Below are positions 11,913 to 24,249 of a DNA stretch of 64,000 nt, piece by piece. Position 1 is the stretch's first letter. Each line of letters begins with the position of its first letter. A model generated the notes under the pieces. It was not told the DNA's origin and did not search any database. It was given only the letters and a program-made list of their open reading frames with translations. A program made the translations under genes and the position numbers. This DNA comes from Hepsetus odoe (Eukaryota; Chordata; Actinopteri; Characiformes; Hepsetidae), in the NCBI GenBank assembly GCA_017165825.1, contig CM029376.1, forward strand, positions 24,656,205-24,720,204. Direction: 5' to 3'.

Positions 11913-12631
11913 CCCTTACATAATATCTTCCTTTAGATTCCACTGTCAAAACTGCGTCTTGCTTTCAGTCAAGATTTTTACACCTTAAGAACCAGTAGCT
12001 CATTAACATTGTGTGGACATTAGAAAAAACAATAAATAGTTTAAAATAACTTTGAATAAAAGCTTATCAGAATATTATATTTAAGAAACCCTCTCCTTTT
12101 CATTGACAGTTGATGAGATACAAGGTTTTCCCAGCGATGATCACAGTAATCGCATTCATAAAACCCTAATAGCACCCCACATACTACTCTACCACTTCTG
12201 CAAAATAGAAATCCCTGTAAAAATGCTGATTCAGCTTTTTTACTAAGGAAAAGTAAAAGTACAGGTTCAAAAACATAGGCAGAATATGAGCATTAAATAA
12301 AAACCCAGTCCAATCCAGTGAAAATAATCAGCATTAACTTCACCGCTTCACTTTCATCCACGTCTCAACTAGTTCTCCCGTCACACATCACACTCAACAC
12401 ACGCCTGAACTCCATCGTCCACTCTCCCTGTCCTCTCTCTCACGTCTCCTTCACTCTGTCCTGCACCGATGGACACACAGAGGGACGATTTTTACTGTGT
12501 TTTGGGCCATTTGGGCTTAAATTTGGGTCTCGTGCTGGGAAGTTGATAAAACAAACAAAAAATTTTAAGTATAGATTCCTGTCTTAAAATGTAACCGTGA
12601 GTACAAGAAAAAAGTAATTCAATCAAGCAAG
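11913..12631. other. Non-coding stretch without recognised features
   Basis: A/T-rich intergenic sequence; no gene or named repeat recognised. Confidence 0.35.
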
Positions 12632-12725
12632 TGAAAGTGACTCTTTGACAGTAACTTACTCAAGCCTACCTCTGGGATCTTCTGATCCCGGGGCCTAGTC
12701 CCTAAACACTAGACCACTGCTGCCA
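12632..12725 (-). repeat. SINE fragment
   Basis: AAGTGAAAGTGACTCTTTGAC tail joined by deletion to the CTAAACACTAGACCACTGC head of the common SINE. Confidence 0.6.
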
Positions 12726-12775
12726 TTTCAGATACCTGAATACTGTACTTAAATAGAAACGAAGGTAAAGAACAG

Positions 12776-13008
12776 CCTAGTGGTTCGGGCGTTGGCCTCG
12801 TGATCGGAGAATCGGGGGTTCGAACCCCTTCCCAATGGGTTGCCCTGAGGTGCCCTTGAGCAAGGTGCCATCCCCGTCCCGCTCCTCCCTGTGATGGGCT
12901 GGCGACCTGTCCAGGGTGCGTCCCCCATCCTCGCCCTGTGTGCGCTGGGTTGGACACCAGCACTCCCCCGCGACCCCGTTTGGGACAAGTGGCAGAAAAT
13001 GGAAATGG
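12776..13008 (+). repeat. SINE, second tRNA-derived family
   Basis: CCTAGTGGTTCGGGCGTTGG (A box), GGGTTCGAACCCC (B box), GGGTTGCCCTGAGGTGCC, then a distinct tail TGGGCTGGCGACCTGTCCAG...GTTGGACACCAGCACTCCC...GGGACAAGTGGCAGAAAATGG. A very similar copy lies at 40566-40802. Confidence 0.82.
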
Positions 13009-13651
13009 TAAAGAACAGACATCGTGCATGTATTTTAGTGTGTTCACTTTAACGATGTTCATTTTTTCATTTAGAAATTAACAAAATATCCTTTTAGCAG
13101 GAGTCTTCAGACATATGAGATGAGGACAATCACCAGTCGTTCCACCAACCTGAACTGAGGAGTGCAGGTTCGCAGTGCTGCTAAAAGAAAAGTCCATTTG
13201 TTAGATGCAAAATATGTTAATGATGGATATTGAATGGCTTTTACAAATGAAATGCCCTGAACGTTAACCTTGACCGATCCTTCTAGTATTCCCTGAGGTT
13301 CTGAAAGTGTATAAAAGTTTGTTTTTTGTTTTTTTTTTATCTATTTCAGCATTAATGGGGAAGTTGTGTGTGTGTGCGTGAGTGTGTGGGTGGGATCAAC
13401 AGAAGCTGTCAGATTAAATAATTATTGAAGAAGCATGTCATGCTAGATGCATCACACTCTTCATCACAGGATTAAGCAGTGCCAACACAACGTTGTCATG
13501 TTTTGACAACCTGCCTAGTTACTTACCCTAGCATAGCATTGAACCGAAGACAAGTGATGATGCTGGAGCACATGACGCAGTGTTTAATAAAGTAGAAAAA
13601 AACATGGAAGAAATATCCATACGTAGATAAACAGAGAGAGACAGACAAATA
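13009..13651. other. Non-coding stretch
   Basis: Nothing recognised apart from a short T run near 13320-13340 and a TGTGTG run near 13367. Confidence 0.35.
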
Positions 13652-14097
13652 GTGAAAGTGAAAAAAGTGAAAGTGACATTGTCATTGCGAGGTCACAGCA
13701 CACAGTGAACTGCATTTAACCCATGCAAACACCGTGCAGCAGTGGGCAGCTATTGAAGGGACGGTACCTTGCTCAAGGGTGCCTCAGGGCAACCTACTGG
13801 TGAGGGGTTTGAACCCACAATCTTCCGATCCTGTGGCCGACCCCCTAAACACTAGACCACTGCTGCCCTAGATAGATAGACAGACAGAGAGAGTGAGAGA
13901 GACAGACACAACGCAACGAAATTCAGCCTCTGCGTTTCACCTGTACACACACATGTGCAGCAGGGGGTAACTATTGAATGCGCTCGGGGAGCAGTTATGG
14001 GGACGGTACCTTGCTGAAGGTTACCTCAGGGCAACCTACTGGTCTGGGATTCACAACTTTCTGATTCTGGGGCCTGTCCATAAACACCACCGCTGCA
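13652..14097 (-). repeat. Two SINE copies, head to tail
   Basis: 13652-13868 and about 13915-14097, both on the minus strand. They share CTTGCTCAAGGGTGCCTCAG/CTTGCTGAAGGTTACCTCAG and CTACTGGT boxes and end in AGACCACTGCTGCC/ACCACCGCTGC. They are separated by a CAGACAGAGAGAG linker. Confidence 0.75.
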
Positions 14098-14098
14098 C

Positions 14099-14160
<62 letters not shown>

Positions 14161-14170
14161 ATAGATAGAA
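14098..14170. repeat. (GATA)n microsatellite
   Basis: About 15 nearly perfect GATA units followed by two imperfect ones. It abuts the SINE head at 14097. Confidence 0.95.
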
Positions 14171-14437
14171 AAAGGCACAGAAATGATTCACAGCGATTCA
14201 GGTAATCAGGATGAGGCTGGAACAGCTGTAACCATTTTTCGGACTCATCAGTTCGTTACAGTTCTATGCAGTTCAGCTGAAGGTCAAGTGATTCAGGAAA
14301 GAAGGCTTTGCTTCCACTTGACATTTAATGTTGTAATTTGTATTAAAATTTCCCAAATGAATCTGTATCCGGTGCACATTGCATTTGGAAAAGATTTTTA
14401 CCTTTGTTAGATTTTAATTAAAACAATCCTTCACCTG

Positions 14438-14615
14438 TTTATGGACGTGGTGAGGGAAAGAGAAAGATGCAGAGGACTGGAAGAACTGGACACCTAACGG
14501 AATCGAGATCGGGAGGTCGTGGGTTCCAATCCCAGACCAGTAGGTTGCCCTGAGGTACCTCTGAGCAAGGAACCATCCCCATCTCTGCTCCTTAGGCTCT
14601 TTAAATAGCTGCCCC
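14438..14615 (+). repeat. LINE-tail scrap joined to SINE fragment
   Basis: TATGGACGTGGTGAGGGAAAG (end of the reverse-transcriptase family) is followed from about 14503 by a SINE body with GGTTCCAATCCCAGACCAG and TAGGTTGCCCTGAGGTACC. Confidence 0.6.
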
Positions 14616-15539
14616 CTGATTGGTCCTTTAAGGAGTAGTAGTGGTGTGGACTCAAATAATCTCTCAGCGCTGAGGGGAAAACACTCCACCAGTGTTTACG
14701 TGTTCTTTGCTCCTTTATTTAGTACTAAAAAGAATCAAAATTTATTTAACTTAATGACATCAAACATCAAACCCGTGCAGAGTCGTTACATGGACATCAT
14801 TCATTTTAACGCGTTGCAGCATCTAAACGGCAAATCTACAAGCGAAGCACCTGGTAGATCCATCATCATTTTGCATGAATTATCAGCCACTTTAGAAGAA
14901 AAATAAATAAATAAAGTCATAAATCTGTCCAAGCTTCAAAGCTGCACAAACAACTGCCCCTTTCCTACTGTTACTGCATCTGCTTTTACCATCAATAACT
15001 TAGAGGAGCCATAACATCTCAATTGGGTTAAGAGTGCAGCATGGCCATGTGAAACCTGATGCCCTTCAGATGTGGCCGGCTCTGGCTTAAATTGAGCAGC
15101 AGAAGCCTGAGGGGCTGGGGATAATGGGCACGCCACTGGCTGATGGGCACAGGCAGCTGACAGAGCGCTGTGCCTCAGTCCTTCCATTCCACGCTGCGGG
15201 AGCAGAAAACTGGAGCGAGGGATCCATTAGACGAGAAGGAAACAGCAGTCAACAGGCCCCATGCTCTGGTGATTTATGCGTTCAATAAGAGGTGTGAGGT
15301 GCATTTTTCTCCATTTTACTGCTTTAGCCGCGTCACAAGGAGCAAGTAGTCAGACTGTAAAAGGGGGTCTGATGCTGCCATTCATGTGGGGAAAGACTTC
15401 ATGTTTTACCATAACTGCCAAAGAACCCAATTAAATTTGACAACTCGCTTCTGCAGTGCAAACTGGCAAAGGTTACGATTATATTTGATCAAGAGTCTAA
15501 TAATTAAACACTAAAAATAAATATTCTTTATTCCCAGTG
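14616..15539. other. Unique non-coding stretch
   Basis: No gene recognised. 14990-15400 is complex unique sequence that could be a regulatory element, without direct proof. Confidence 0.3.
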
Positions 15540-15700
15540 GCTTGTCTCCATTCTATACGGTGTGTGCACCTTCTCCCTGTGTCTGCACTGGTTTCTTCCT
15601 GGTGCCTGTCCAGGATTCTTCTCCATTTGCACTGGGATAGTGGATAGCACCGCTTTGACCCTGAATAGAACAAGTCGCTCAGATAATGATGGATGGAAGT
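15540..15700 (+). repeat. Fragment of dispersed fish repeat
   Basis: Carries CACCTTCTCCCTGTGTCTGC, TGGTGCCTGTCCAGG and the characteristic tail GACCCTGAATAGAACAAGTC followed by GATGGATGG. Confidence 0.5.
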
Positions 15701-16424
15701 GGAAAAAAGCTTAAATAACCTTCACATACTCCAAATGTTCTAAATTTATCCAAAGTTTTTCCTAGACCTTTATGTCCAAGAAGCATTTGGAAACTTAACT
15801 AAACATAGAAAAAAGTCAAGTTTGGCTTATAATCATGAATCTTAATCCTCCCCACTGGATCCATATACACCTCTCTTATGATGCCAAGGGTCCAGTCCAG
15901 CCCTAAACCCAATAAATCAATGCATAAAAGTCCATTTCATAACCCTGGCAGACAATGTGTACCTTTAGAGGCCTTTGCAATGATTATAATAAGAGCTTGT
16001 TTTGTCTTGTGTTGCTCATAGCTGGTCTCGAGTCATGAGCTATGCAAAATTATCCAGGTCCTCACAGCTGAAACAACAGCAGCGCATATGGCTGTTACAT
16101 GTTCTTTGCTCAAATTACACAGAAATTGCAGTGAAATAACAGCAATTTTCTTCTATTACTGTATAATGTTCTCAGCATATTTGCTAGTTAGCCTACTGAA
16201 CAGCACTGTCGTCTTGGGCTGCTGGTTTGTGTGCATGTTACACAATGCTGAGACAGCTAGCTGCACCAGTGGCGTGACCCCGGGAGAAAGAAAACTGTGG
16301 AATGACCAGAATGAGCATGCGGTCAGAAATGGAGGGATGAAAACATTCATGGAAAATCAACTTATATGATTGAGAGTTTGTGGCTGAACAGGTGAATGTT
16401 ATTTTTAAGCATCAAATAATTGAC
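15701..16424. other. Non-coding stretch
   Basis: No recognised gene or repeat. Confidence 0.35.
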
Positions 16425-16700
16425 AGCGGGACGGAGACGCCGTGGGTAGCGCTGTCGCCTCACAGCGAGAAGGTTCTGGGTTTGATTCCCAGGTGGGACG
16501 GTCCGGGTCCTTTCTGTGTGGAGTGGGCATGTTCTCCCCATGTTTGTGTGAGTTTCCTCCAGGAGCTCCAGTTTCCTCCCACCGTCCAAAGACCTGCACA
16601 ATAGGTGGACTGGAGATGCTAACCTGCGATGGACTGCTGACCTGCCCCCCCCCCCCCCCCCCACGACCCTAATTAGGACAAGCGGCTATGAAAATGAGAG
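16425..16700 (+). repeat. Dispersed repeat of the GTTCTCCCCATGT type
   Basis: GTGGGTAGCGCTGTCGCCTC, GGTTTGATTCCCAGGTGGG, GGTCCTTTCTGTGTGGAG, TGTTCTCCCCATGTTTGTG, a run of about 16 C at 16645-16661, then ACCCTAATTAGGACAAGCGG. Its tRNA-like head suggests a SINE. Related pieces are at 15.54, 31.74, 36.5, 41.13 and 61.1 kb. Confidence 0.8.
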
Positions 16701-19369
16701 AGTGAATGAGCTAGTCACGTCTTGAGTGTGAAAATGATGCTATTTGGTATAACACCTGCACCCATGCACTTATGGGAGGAGAAACTGGTAATTTTTTGAT
16801 GAATAACTTAAAAAGGACAAAGGATGCACCAATCATTTATTAGCTCAGTGGTCATCCCGTGGTCCTGACCGTTGAATGGGGTAATGGGAAATAAATGATG
16901 CAGAGGAAAACATTAACCACAGTCCGTAAACCAGAAAGTACATCTGTGTTCATGGACACTGTAGCTAGACATTGATTGAAGAAGGGAGGAGTATCAAGGT
17001 GGCTTGACCATGTAGTTTAAAAAAAACATTCCTTTAAAACCCATTTACTGATGCTTATAAAGTTTTCCTAAGACTGCTTTGAGACTGGTTTGATCTGTTT
17101 GCTGTCATTAATGTGTGATGGGAGGAATGTGGAATGGTTCCTTCCGAGGCAGGAACTGCTTTAATCTTGGCATTCTATAAACATCTGGGTTATCACGGAT
17201 GGGTTGCTTCCCTGCGTCAAACTAAACAACGAGATGGAACAAAATCAAGCCTTTATTTACATCTCCTTGCCAGAAAGTAGCACAAACGTAAACACAAACA
17301 AACACATGCTCACTTGCTAGTCAGTTTCCTGCTTGCACACTGGGAAAGCTGTCATAATTTCCAGCATGCTCTTCTTAGAAGCATATTCATTGGTGTAAGG
17401 CCGCATGGTTTTTAACTTCTAAGAACCGAAACCTACCGATGGTATCTGTTTGTAAATACCTTCTCAAGCTCTGCAATTAGTCCTCGCTCGAGCATCTAAC
17501 AGACAATCCTAATCTGCTTTGATTACGCTTCCCCGAGCCCTTCATCTGTACACCCTCAGAGATTTATATCCTTTCCAAAAACAAACTTTTGGTCACAGAC
17601 TGATGCAACCTCGAGACAGGCCCTGGCCTAAGCAGAACGGCCCGTGATGAATGATTTTATAGTCTGGAGCATCAGAATTCTTACTTAATTTTCTTCATTT
17701 TAGAACAAAAGTTCTGCAAAAAAACCATTCCCCCTTATTGCTTTAACCACACCAGTTTGGAGCCATTTAGCAATTAAATGTCTAAAAAAGATACACAGTA
17801 AAAGCCTGGATTTTGATGTGATGCTGCTTTATACCGTGTTATAAAACTTTATACAGTGTTGGTTATAAACTGTATTAAACACCCAGATCTGGTTTCACAC
17901 GCACAGCATCATCCACCAAACTCCGATACATCACTACCTCCGCTCTGGAATCGGATTAACGTGCTCTGTTGTGAAACATCGTCTGCACTATAAGTCTCTT
18001 GTCCTTTGGCGTGCTCTATGTCATGTCCTACGTTGTCCCATGTGTAGCACCGGGGTCCTGGAGGAGCATGGTTTCATTTCGCTGTATTGTGTATATGGTT
18101 GAAATGATCATTGCTGGACTTGATCTTCAGATAAGAGGACAATCTCATCATAAAAGGACATTTTCCACCTACACATATAGGACGAGTGAGAAATCCGGGA
18201 AGTCAACACTGCTTCTAGTCTAGTAGTAGGTCTAGTCTAGTCTTTAGGTCTGGCTAAAAATGTCGATCCTGGGAATTGCGCTTGATCATGAAGATGAGCT
18301 AGAGGGTTGAACTTGACATTAATATCAGTGTATAAGATGTAAACGGGCAAAATGTGGTATAAAAATCCCGCTCAGCATTTATGCAAATTCAGGATCCTTA
18401 AAGGATGATGCTGATTTAAGCTTTTTTAGGTTCCTATATGATTACAGGCTCGTAACTTTGCAGCTATTAACTATGTTGATAGTTTTTGTGCGTGTTAGAC
18501 TTGGACAATCGAATTCATGTGCGTTTCTCCACCTCTTGTCTAAGCTTTATTAAGACAGATGATGAAAGAATATAAGAGTTGGAGAGAAATGTGAGAGAGC
18601 ATAAAGCGGTAATGAAAGAAAGACCAGCAAGAGATGTGCACGTCTTTGTGTGTGTGTAACCGTGGTTAGACTGCACAGTTTATGGCCCTGTGATACGATA
18701 AGCTTTATTTCCCTTGAGGAACTCACTGGTGTGCCTTGCTTTCCTGCTTTTCCCACAATTACAGCTCCATGTACTTTCTCAAAAAAGCATTAAGAGGGTT
18801 TGTTTGTTTTTCTTGTGGCTTTAAAACTCGCTTCCACTACAATAAATCCGTCATTAAGCAGTAAGACTTGTTTTTTTCCCCTCTCATAATCTTGCGGTTT
18901 GGTACGATGGAAGTGTTTTTTCCCCCACTAAACTAAATTACAGCAATGCTAGCATTGCTCATCTTGCTGCCACATTGCACGAGGGAGGGAGACAGGCATG
19001 GTTCAAAGAGCCCCAGGGTCAGGGATGCAGTCAGGGCAAGAAGCGGTGCTGCTCGTTTCATTCAGAGCCACCGTCACGCAGGGGAGAGCGATGGAAGAGG
19101 AGGAGCAGGGAGGTCAGTCAGGTTCAGCCTTGCTCCAGATTGCAGAAGATAGCCTTAGCCAGAGACTACACAGCCCCATCAGTGACACTGTGTGTTTGAA
19201 GGCCTCTGTAGCTGGACAGTAAATATATAGGCTTATTTGGCGTCCAGAAGATGAGAAAAAGAGAAAAAAAAAAGCTCTGGCCTTCCGTGACCAGGATTGA
19301 GCAGTTGATGCGAGACAAGTACGCATGCTTTCAGCACTTGTGTCGTGTCACTGACAGCGGAGAAGTGTT
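16701..19369. other. Unique non-coding stretch
   Basis: No gene recognised on either strand. 17400-17680 is unique, with TTAGTC, GATTA and GCAATTA cores. Small open frames at 18.0 and 18.9-19.3 kb overlap in all frames and carry no domain. Confidence 0.3.
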
Positions 19370-19580
19370 TAGGGAGTCGGCCTCAGAATCAGAAGGCCGT
19401 GGGTTTGACTCCCAGACCAGTAGGTTGCCCTGAGGTACCCCTGAGTAAGGTACCATCCCCATCACTGCTCCCTGGGGCCTTTAAATAGCTGCCCCCTGTG
19501 GCACAGTGTGTATGGGTGAAAAGCAGAGGTTGCATTTCATTGTGTTGTGCAGTAATGGCAAAATAGTCACTTTCACATGC
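19370..19580 (+). repeat. tRNA-derived SINE (5'-truncated)
   Basis: GGAGTCGGCCTCAGAATCAG, GGGTTTGACTCCCAGACCAG, TAGGTTGCCCTGAGGTACC and tail AGAGGTTGCATTTCATTGTG...AATGGCAAAATAGTC. Confidence 0.78.
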
Positions 19581-20571
19581 ACATCTTTTCTCTGAAGTCG
19601 AGTTTTCCTCTCCTCTGTTTCATTTTCAGCTGATACAAGAGGCTGTCCTTGTTGTCTATTTAGGGAAATATTGGTCTTGATGGTGGGGAGGCATGCAATG
19701 ATGTGAAATAAATTAAATCAAGAACTGAGCACCAATGTGCAAGAGTGATACACTGGTCGTCAAGAGCGAGAATACAATAAAAAGTGGGTCCCGAAGATAG
19801 AAAGGGTGGAAAGCTCAGACTGAAAGTCAAGTGGCCATTAGGAAACATCACAAATCAGAGAGGGCAACATTATCATTAATACGGCAGCTTTTGTGTCTCA
19901 GAAAAGATTTTGAAACTGCTTTTGGAAAGTGGGACACAAGATTGGACAGTCACCGCATGGTGTATAAAAAACATGGCCGTATTGATCAGGAGACATTATA
20001 CCGCATGTGAAGGAAAGCTGAATGTAAAAACGAGCATCTCTGCTTGTACTGAAAAGTGGGAAAGGAACAGAATGTACTGTGGGAACATTGTCAGGGATGT
20101 CTTCTGGCTAAGGCTTCTGACCAAAGCCCTTTTAAAACCCTTTTAAAGCTAGAGTTTGCAGTGGACTTGGCTAACTAGTTTGAGAAGCATTCCAAATAAA
20201 CCATTTTATACTACAAACAGGGTAAGCATCAGGCCAAAGGCTCCAAAGTGATGCAGGTGATCCCAGGACGGTGTAATTAACCTGACTATAGAATGGCCAT
20301 CTCCCACATCTCTAAGCACTGGCTGTAAGCTGACCTGGCAGTTAGTGTGCTCCTCAAAGCATGTTGAGCTGGCTTAGATGCACTAGTTAGCTTTATAGGG
20401 ATCAGAGGGAAGCTGAAACCTTTCCAGGGTATCTTGGATGAACAAGAGGAAAAATGGACACAAAGGACAAGAAGAACTAGCATATTTCTAGGCTTGGATG
20501 TAAAGCAGTATCACATGAGATCCATGATGAGAAATACAGGGGAGAATTTTGTAGGTTGGCTGAGAATCTTC
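19581..20571. other. Non-coding stretch
   Basis: No recognised gene or repeat. Confidence 0.35.
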
Positions 20572-21050
20572 TTCTTTTTCTTCTCGGCCTCTCGGCTGCT
20601 CCCGTTAGGGGTCACCACAGCAGATCAACTGTCACCTTTCCATCCTGTCCTCTGCATCTTCCTCCTTCAGTCTCTTTCCTGGCAGCTCCATCTTCTACAT
20701 CCTCCTCCTGATATAATCCTCATCTCTCCTCTGGACATGTCCAGCCCTTGATTCTCTAACTTTGTCTCCAAAATGTCCAACCTGAGCTGTCCATCTAATA
20801 TATTCATTTCTAATCCTGTCCATCTTCATCACAACCAACGAAAATTTCAGCGCCACTGCCTCCAACCTGTATAGCTTACTACCTCTCACTACCTTTCCTT
20901 TCACTGTCACTGGTACCCGTCTGTCACAGATCACTCCTGCCATTCGTCTCCACCTATTCCAACCTGCCTGCACTCTCTTCTTCACCTCTCCTCCACACTT
21001 GCCGTTACTCTGAACTGTTCATCCCAAGTATTTCAATATTGTCTTCTTCA
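20572..21050 (-). mobile_element. Non-LTR retrotransposon fragment (reverse-transcriptase C-terminus)
   Basis: Minus-strand remnant (96 codons open at 20695-20985) with KKRVQAGWNRWRRMAGVICD, RRVPVTVKGKVVRGSKLYRL, MDRIRNEYIRWTAQVG and GHVQRRDEDYIRRRM. This is the same family and order as the copy at 56.9 kb, with more damage around the expected Tyr-Gly-Met-Glu stretch. It ends with the GGTGACCCCTAACGGGAG-type 3' sequence at about 20610. Confidence 0.82.
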
Positions 21051-21339
21051 AGGTGGGCTGAGAATGAGGCTTAAAATGGGAGAGTTTAACCCATTCACTA
21101 AATTTTCCATTAATGTCTTGGCAAAAGTCCAAGAATCTGAGAATTAGCTGCAATAAGAGGGTTTATTTGCAGTACAGATTCAACTGTGAGCAAATACTGG
21201 AACATGACATTTGATTACTCATGGGTCATGTGACTTGCTTCAGATCTGGAGATGTAAAGGTCAGCATTATCCTGATTTTCTTTGTGAACCCAGAATTGTA
21301 ATTGAAAACATTTGGGTATCATCAGTTTGACACACAGTG
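21051..21339. other. Non-coding stretch
   Basis: Nothing recognised. Confidence 0.35.
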
Positions 21340-22090
21340 TGGTTCTTTGACCCAGCACGGTGGATGTCTTTGGACTGGGGTTTCTGGGTGTTGGAGGACT
21401 TGGAGGTTTGTCTCCAAGTGATGAGTCTGTTTGCTAGGGTTGAGTGTTTTAGGTGTTTCAGATGGGAGTTTCTGTGTGTCTGAGACGTGTGTTCGAATTC
21501 CCATTGAGCCGAGGGTCATGAGTGTTTGAGGGTTCTGGCTGTGTGAGAGCTTTGTATGCATGAGCTCTTATTTGATCTGAGGATTGAGCTTAAAGTTGGG
21601 GGCGTTTGAGCTAAGGATTTTAGGTACTTGAGCTAAGATCTCTGGGCATCTGAAGCCTCTGTGTCTTGGAGCTGAAGGTTCTGGCTGTTTTTGGGCAGGG
21701 TTCTGTGTTGTTCAGCTGAGGTTTTTTAGGTTTTGAAGGCTTTGTGTCTTTGAACTGAAGGTTCTGGCTGTTTTTGGGCAGGGTTCTGTGTTGTTCAGCT
21801 GAGGTTTTTTAGGTTTTGAAGACTCTGTGTCTTTGAGCTGAGAGGTTCTGGCTATTTGTGGGCAGGGTTCTGAGTTGACTGAGATTTGTGTGGTTTTTTA
21901 AAGGGCTCTGTATCTTTGAACTGAAGGTTCTGCATGTCTGAAGGCTCTGTGCTTTGAGTTTGAGATCCTGTGGGGTTTAATGGAGGGATTTAGGGTTTTG
22001 GAGCTGAGAGTTCTGTATATTTGAAGATTTTTGGTTTGACCTAAGGATTCTGGGTGTTCAAGGACTCTGCTTGCTTGAGCGGAAGTTTTT
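21340..22090. repeat. Degenerate GT/T-rich tandem repeat region
   Basis: About 750 bases of imperfect units built from CTTTGAGCTGAAGGTTCTGG, GGGCAGGGTTCTGTGTTG and TTCAGCTGAGGTTTTTTAGG, with a clear ~100-bp duplication at about 21650-21850 and shorter TGTTTGAG/TTCTGGGTG words on both sides. No gene is seen. Confidence 0.75.
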
Positions 22091-22204
22091 CAGGGGCTCC
22101 TGGACACAGCATGAGAGGCCAGAGGCAAGGCCAGAAATAGCTCTAAATGGCTGGACCTAGAAAGCCTGAAAGCATAGCAGACTGTGGTGGATCCGAGGGA
22201 GGTG

Positions 22205-22275
22205 AAATAAAACATGCGCGCACACACGCACACACACACACACACACATGCATACACACACACACACACACACAA
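22205..22275. repeat. (CA)n microsatellite, interrupted
   Basis: CA runs broken by CGCA and TGCATA. Long Val/Cys-rich frames over it on the minus strand are artefacts. Confidence 0.9.
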
Positions 22276-22435
22276 ACAAACTCGCACCATCCCACAGAGA
22301 GTCACAGTCGATAGATGGAGCGGGAGATAGACAGAGAGGAAGAAAAACGGAGTGACAGATGGAGAGATAATGTGTGTGGGCAGAACACAGGCAGCCGCAG
22401 GGCCACACGGTGGGCCCATTGTTTCCTCCGAGAGA

Positions 22436-22472
22436 CACGGAGAGAGAGGTAGACAGAGAAGGAGAAAGCAAG

Positions 22473-22503
<31 letters not shown>

Positions 22504-22506
22504 AGG
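22436..22506. repeat. GA microsatellite
   Basis: GAAAGAAAGAGAGAGAG-type run. Confidence 0.9.
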
Positions 22507-24181
22507 AAATGGGCAGGAAGAAACACTGCAGCAGAACGACATAGGCAAGGCCACCAGCAACAGGCTGTCAGTTATAATCTCTCCCTCATTGACTTCACAG
22601 ATACGAGCCATTGCATTAACGGAGTACCTATTTTATTTTATCTAACTTGCGCCTTGTCGAATAAAGATTTAAAGACAACGCTTAGCGGCTGACAGCATGG
22701 CTGCACAGAAAATGACGTTCGAAGCTCAGAGATGCAATCTTGACAGCTCGGGAGAGAGAAAAGTGGAGGGAAAGACTGATTGCCCCGTCAATCACAGATG
22801 AACTCCAAGAGCAAATTAAGATAAAATGGCACTGGCAGATACCAACAGGTTCACTCCTCTAGTAAATAAACGAATGCATAAAAAATACGTTCTTATTCTT
22901 GGAAACAGGGGGGCAATTAGTAGTGTTTCTACTAAACATCCTCAAAAAGGTGGAAAGTGTGTTAGTCATAAGTGTCCGAGGCCCCATGTCCCTCCGGCTC
23001 TCAGCGATCAAATGACACAGCTCCACCTATTGGGCACCTGCTGCAGTTCTCCCAGCATTGCATAAATGCAGTTCAAGCTGTAGTTTTTATTGCATTAAGA
23101 CCTGAATGCAAGGCGGCAAGAGATACCGGGAAGATTATTCAGCTATGACTCGCTAGATAAACAACTCAACACACAAGGCGATTGCTTTGCCATTGATATT
23201 CACATGCACCCGCAAACAAACACAGAGTAAAAGCACTGGTGGTGAATTAATTTTTTACAGGCCTAATGTGGATCTTGCAAACACTTAATTCAGCCCAGGG
23301 TTTGCACTCACCACATTAAAGTGCAACTGTAATTTAACTCTATAGACAAGGGCTATTATCCCAGTGCCTGCATTTGACTTAATTCTCCTCCCGCTGTCTG
23401 CAAACTGCGCAAGCTATTTGAATTATTTCATTTGTAACTATTAGATCCTGGACAGCAAAGTTTCAGCAAGGACTAAATAAAGCATGGTGGTGTCCTCTAA
23501 CAAAGGCAACTGAAATGCCATGCCAGCTATCTGGATGAGCAAGTGCTCTTCTGCAGCCATAAAGGAAATACAGAGAGAGTCTAATGCCATCTCTAAATAT
23601 GAGACGTAGAAGTAGAAGACATTACAATAGTCCCTGCCGCTCCCATTTCTGTAGACTAAGCGCCTTGTATAAGCCCATACCTGTACTGGCACTGATTGGC
23701 CTTGAGGACAGTGCACATGTGGGAAGAGATAAGCATGAAAGGCAGTCTCCAGCTGCCAGACTGCTGATGTTGCACAACTTCCAAATGTTAATGATGCTAC
23801 TGGAAGGCCCCTCTGCTCGCCTTATTTGCATCAAGTGCAGACACAGCCGATCCGTCACACTCATGTAAATGACCCGAGTCATTTCTATTTGCGCGTCTGA
23901 ACATAATGCGTGGCCTAATTCAACGCTTGTTGGCCAACAGCTGGAATAAACTCATGAAGAAGGAAAATCCTTGTCGAGTGGAGTCTGGATGGAAAACAAA
24001 GTACAAAAGTTTGTTTTTCACAACGCTATTTCCATCAAATGAACAACGGTGATGCAGACACTTAATCACCATGGCAACCACCCCTAGCAAAAGTTGGCCT
24101 ACAGTTTGGATGGGTTTTTAAACATTTGCTCATACTCATCAGTAAATTTTCTTGTATTTTCAGAAGACATCTTTAAATTTG
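22507..24181. promoter_or_regulatory. Unique stretch; candidate conserved non-coding region
   Basis: No gene recognised. 23300-23960 in particular is complex, repeat-free and rich in words such as ATTTGCAT-like, TAATTC, GATAAG and TTGGCCAACA (an NFI-like palindromic core near 23930). It looks like vertebrate enhancer DNA. This rests on composition only. Confidence 0.25.
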
Positions 24182-24249
24182 AAATTTTGTGGTGGTGGTG
24201 GTTTAGGAGTTTGGGCTATGGACCAAATGGCCGCAGGTTCAAATCCCAC
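24182..24249 (+). repeat. SINE, left part (split by LTR element)
   Basis: A tRNA-like head with GGTGGTTTAGGAG (A-box region) and GGTTCAAATCCCAC (B-box region). It continues after the LTR element at 27578 (CCCACCTCCAGCACC...), as comparison with intact copies at 29655 and 36293 shows. Confidence 0.75.

Noticed and set aside
14098..14170. Regular short repeats considered as a CRISPR-like array
   Set aside because: It is a simple GATA microsatellite with no spacers, in vertebrate DNA.
22090..22611. 173-codon minus-strand frame
   Set aside because: It spans a CA run and a GA run and has no recognisable domain; composition explains its length.
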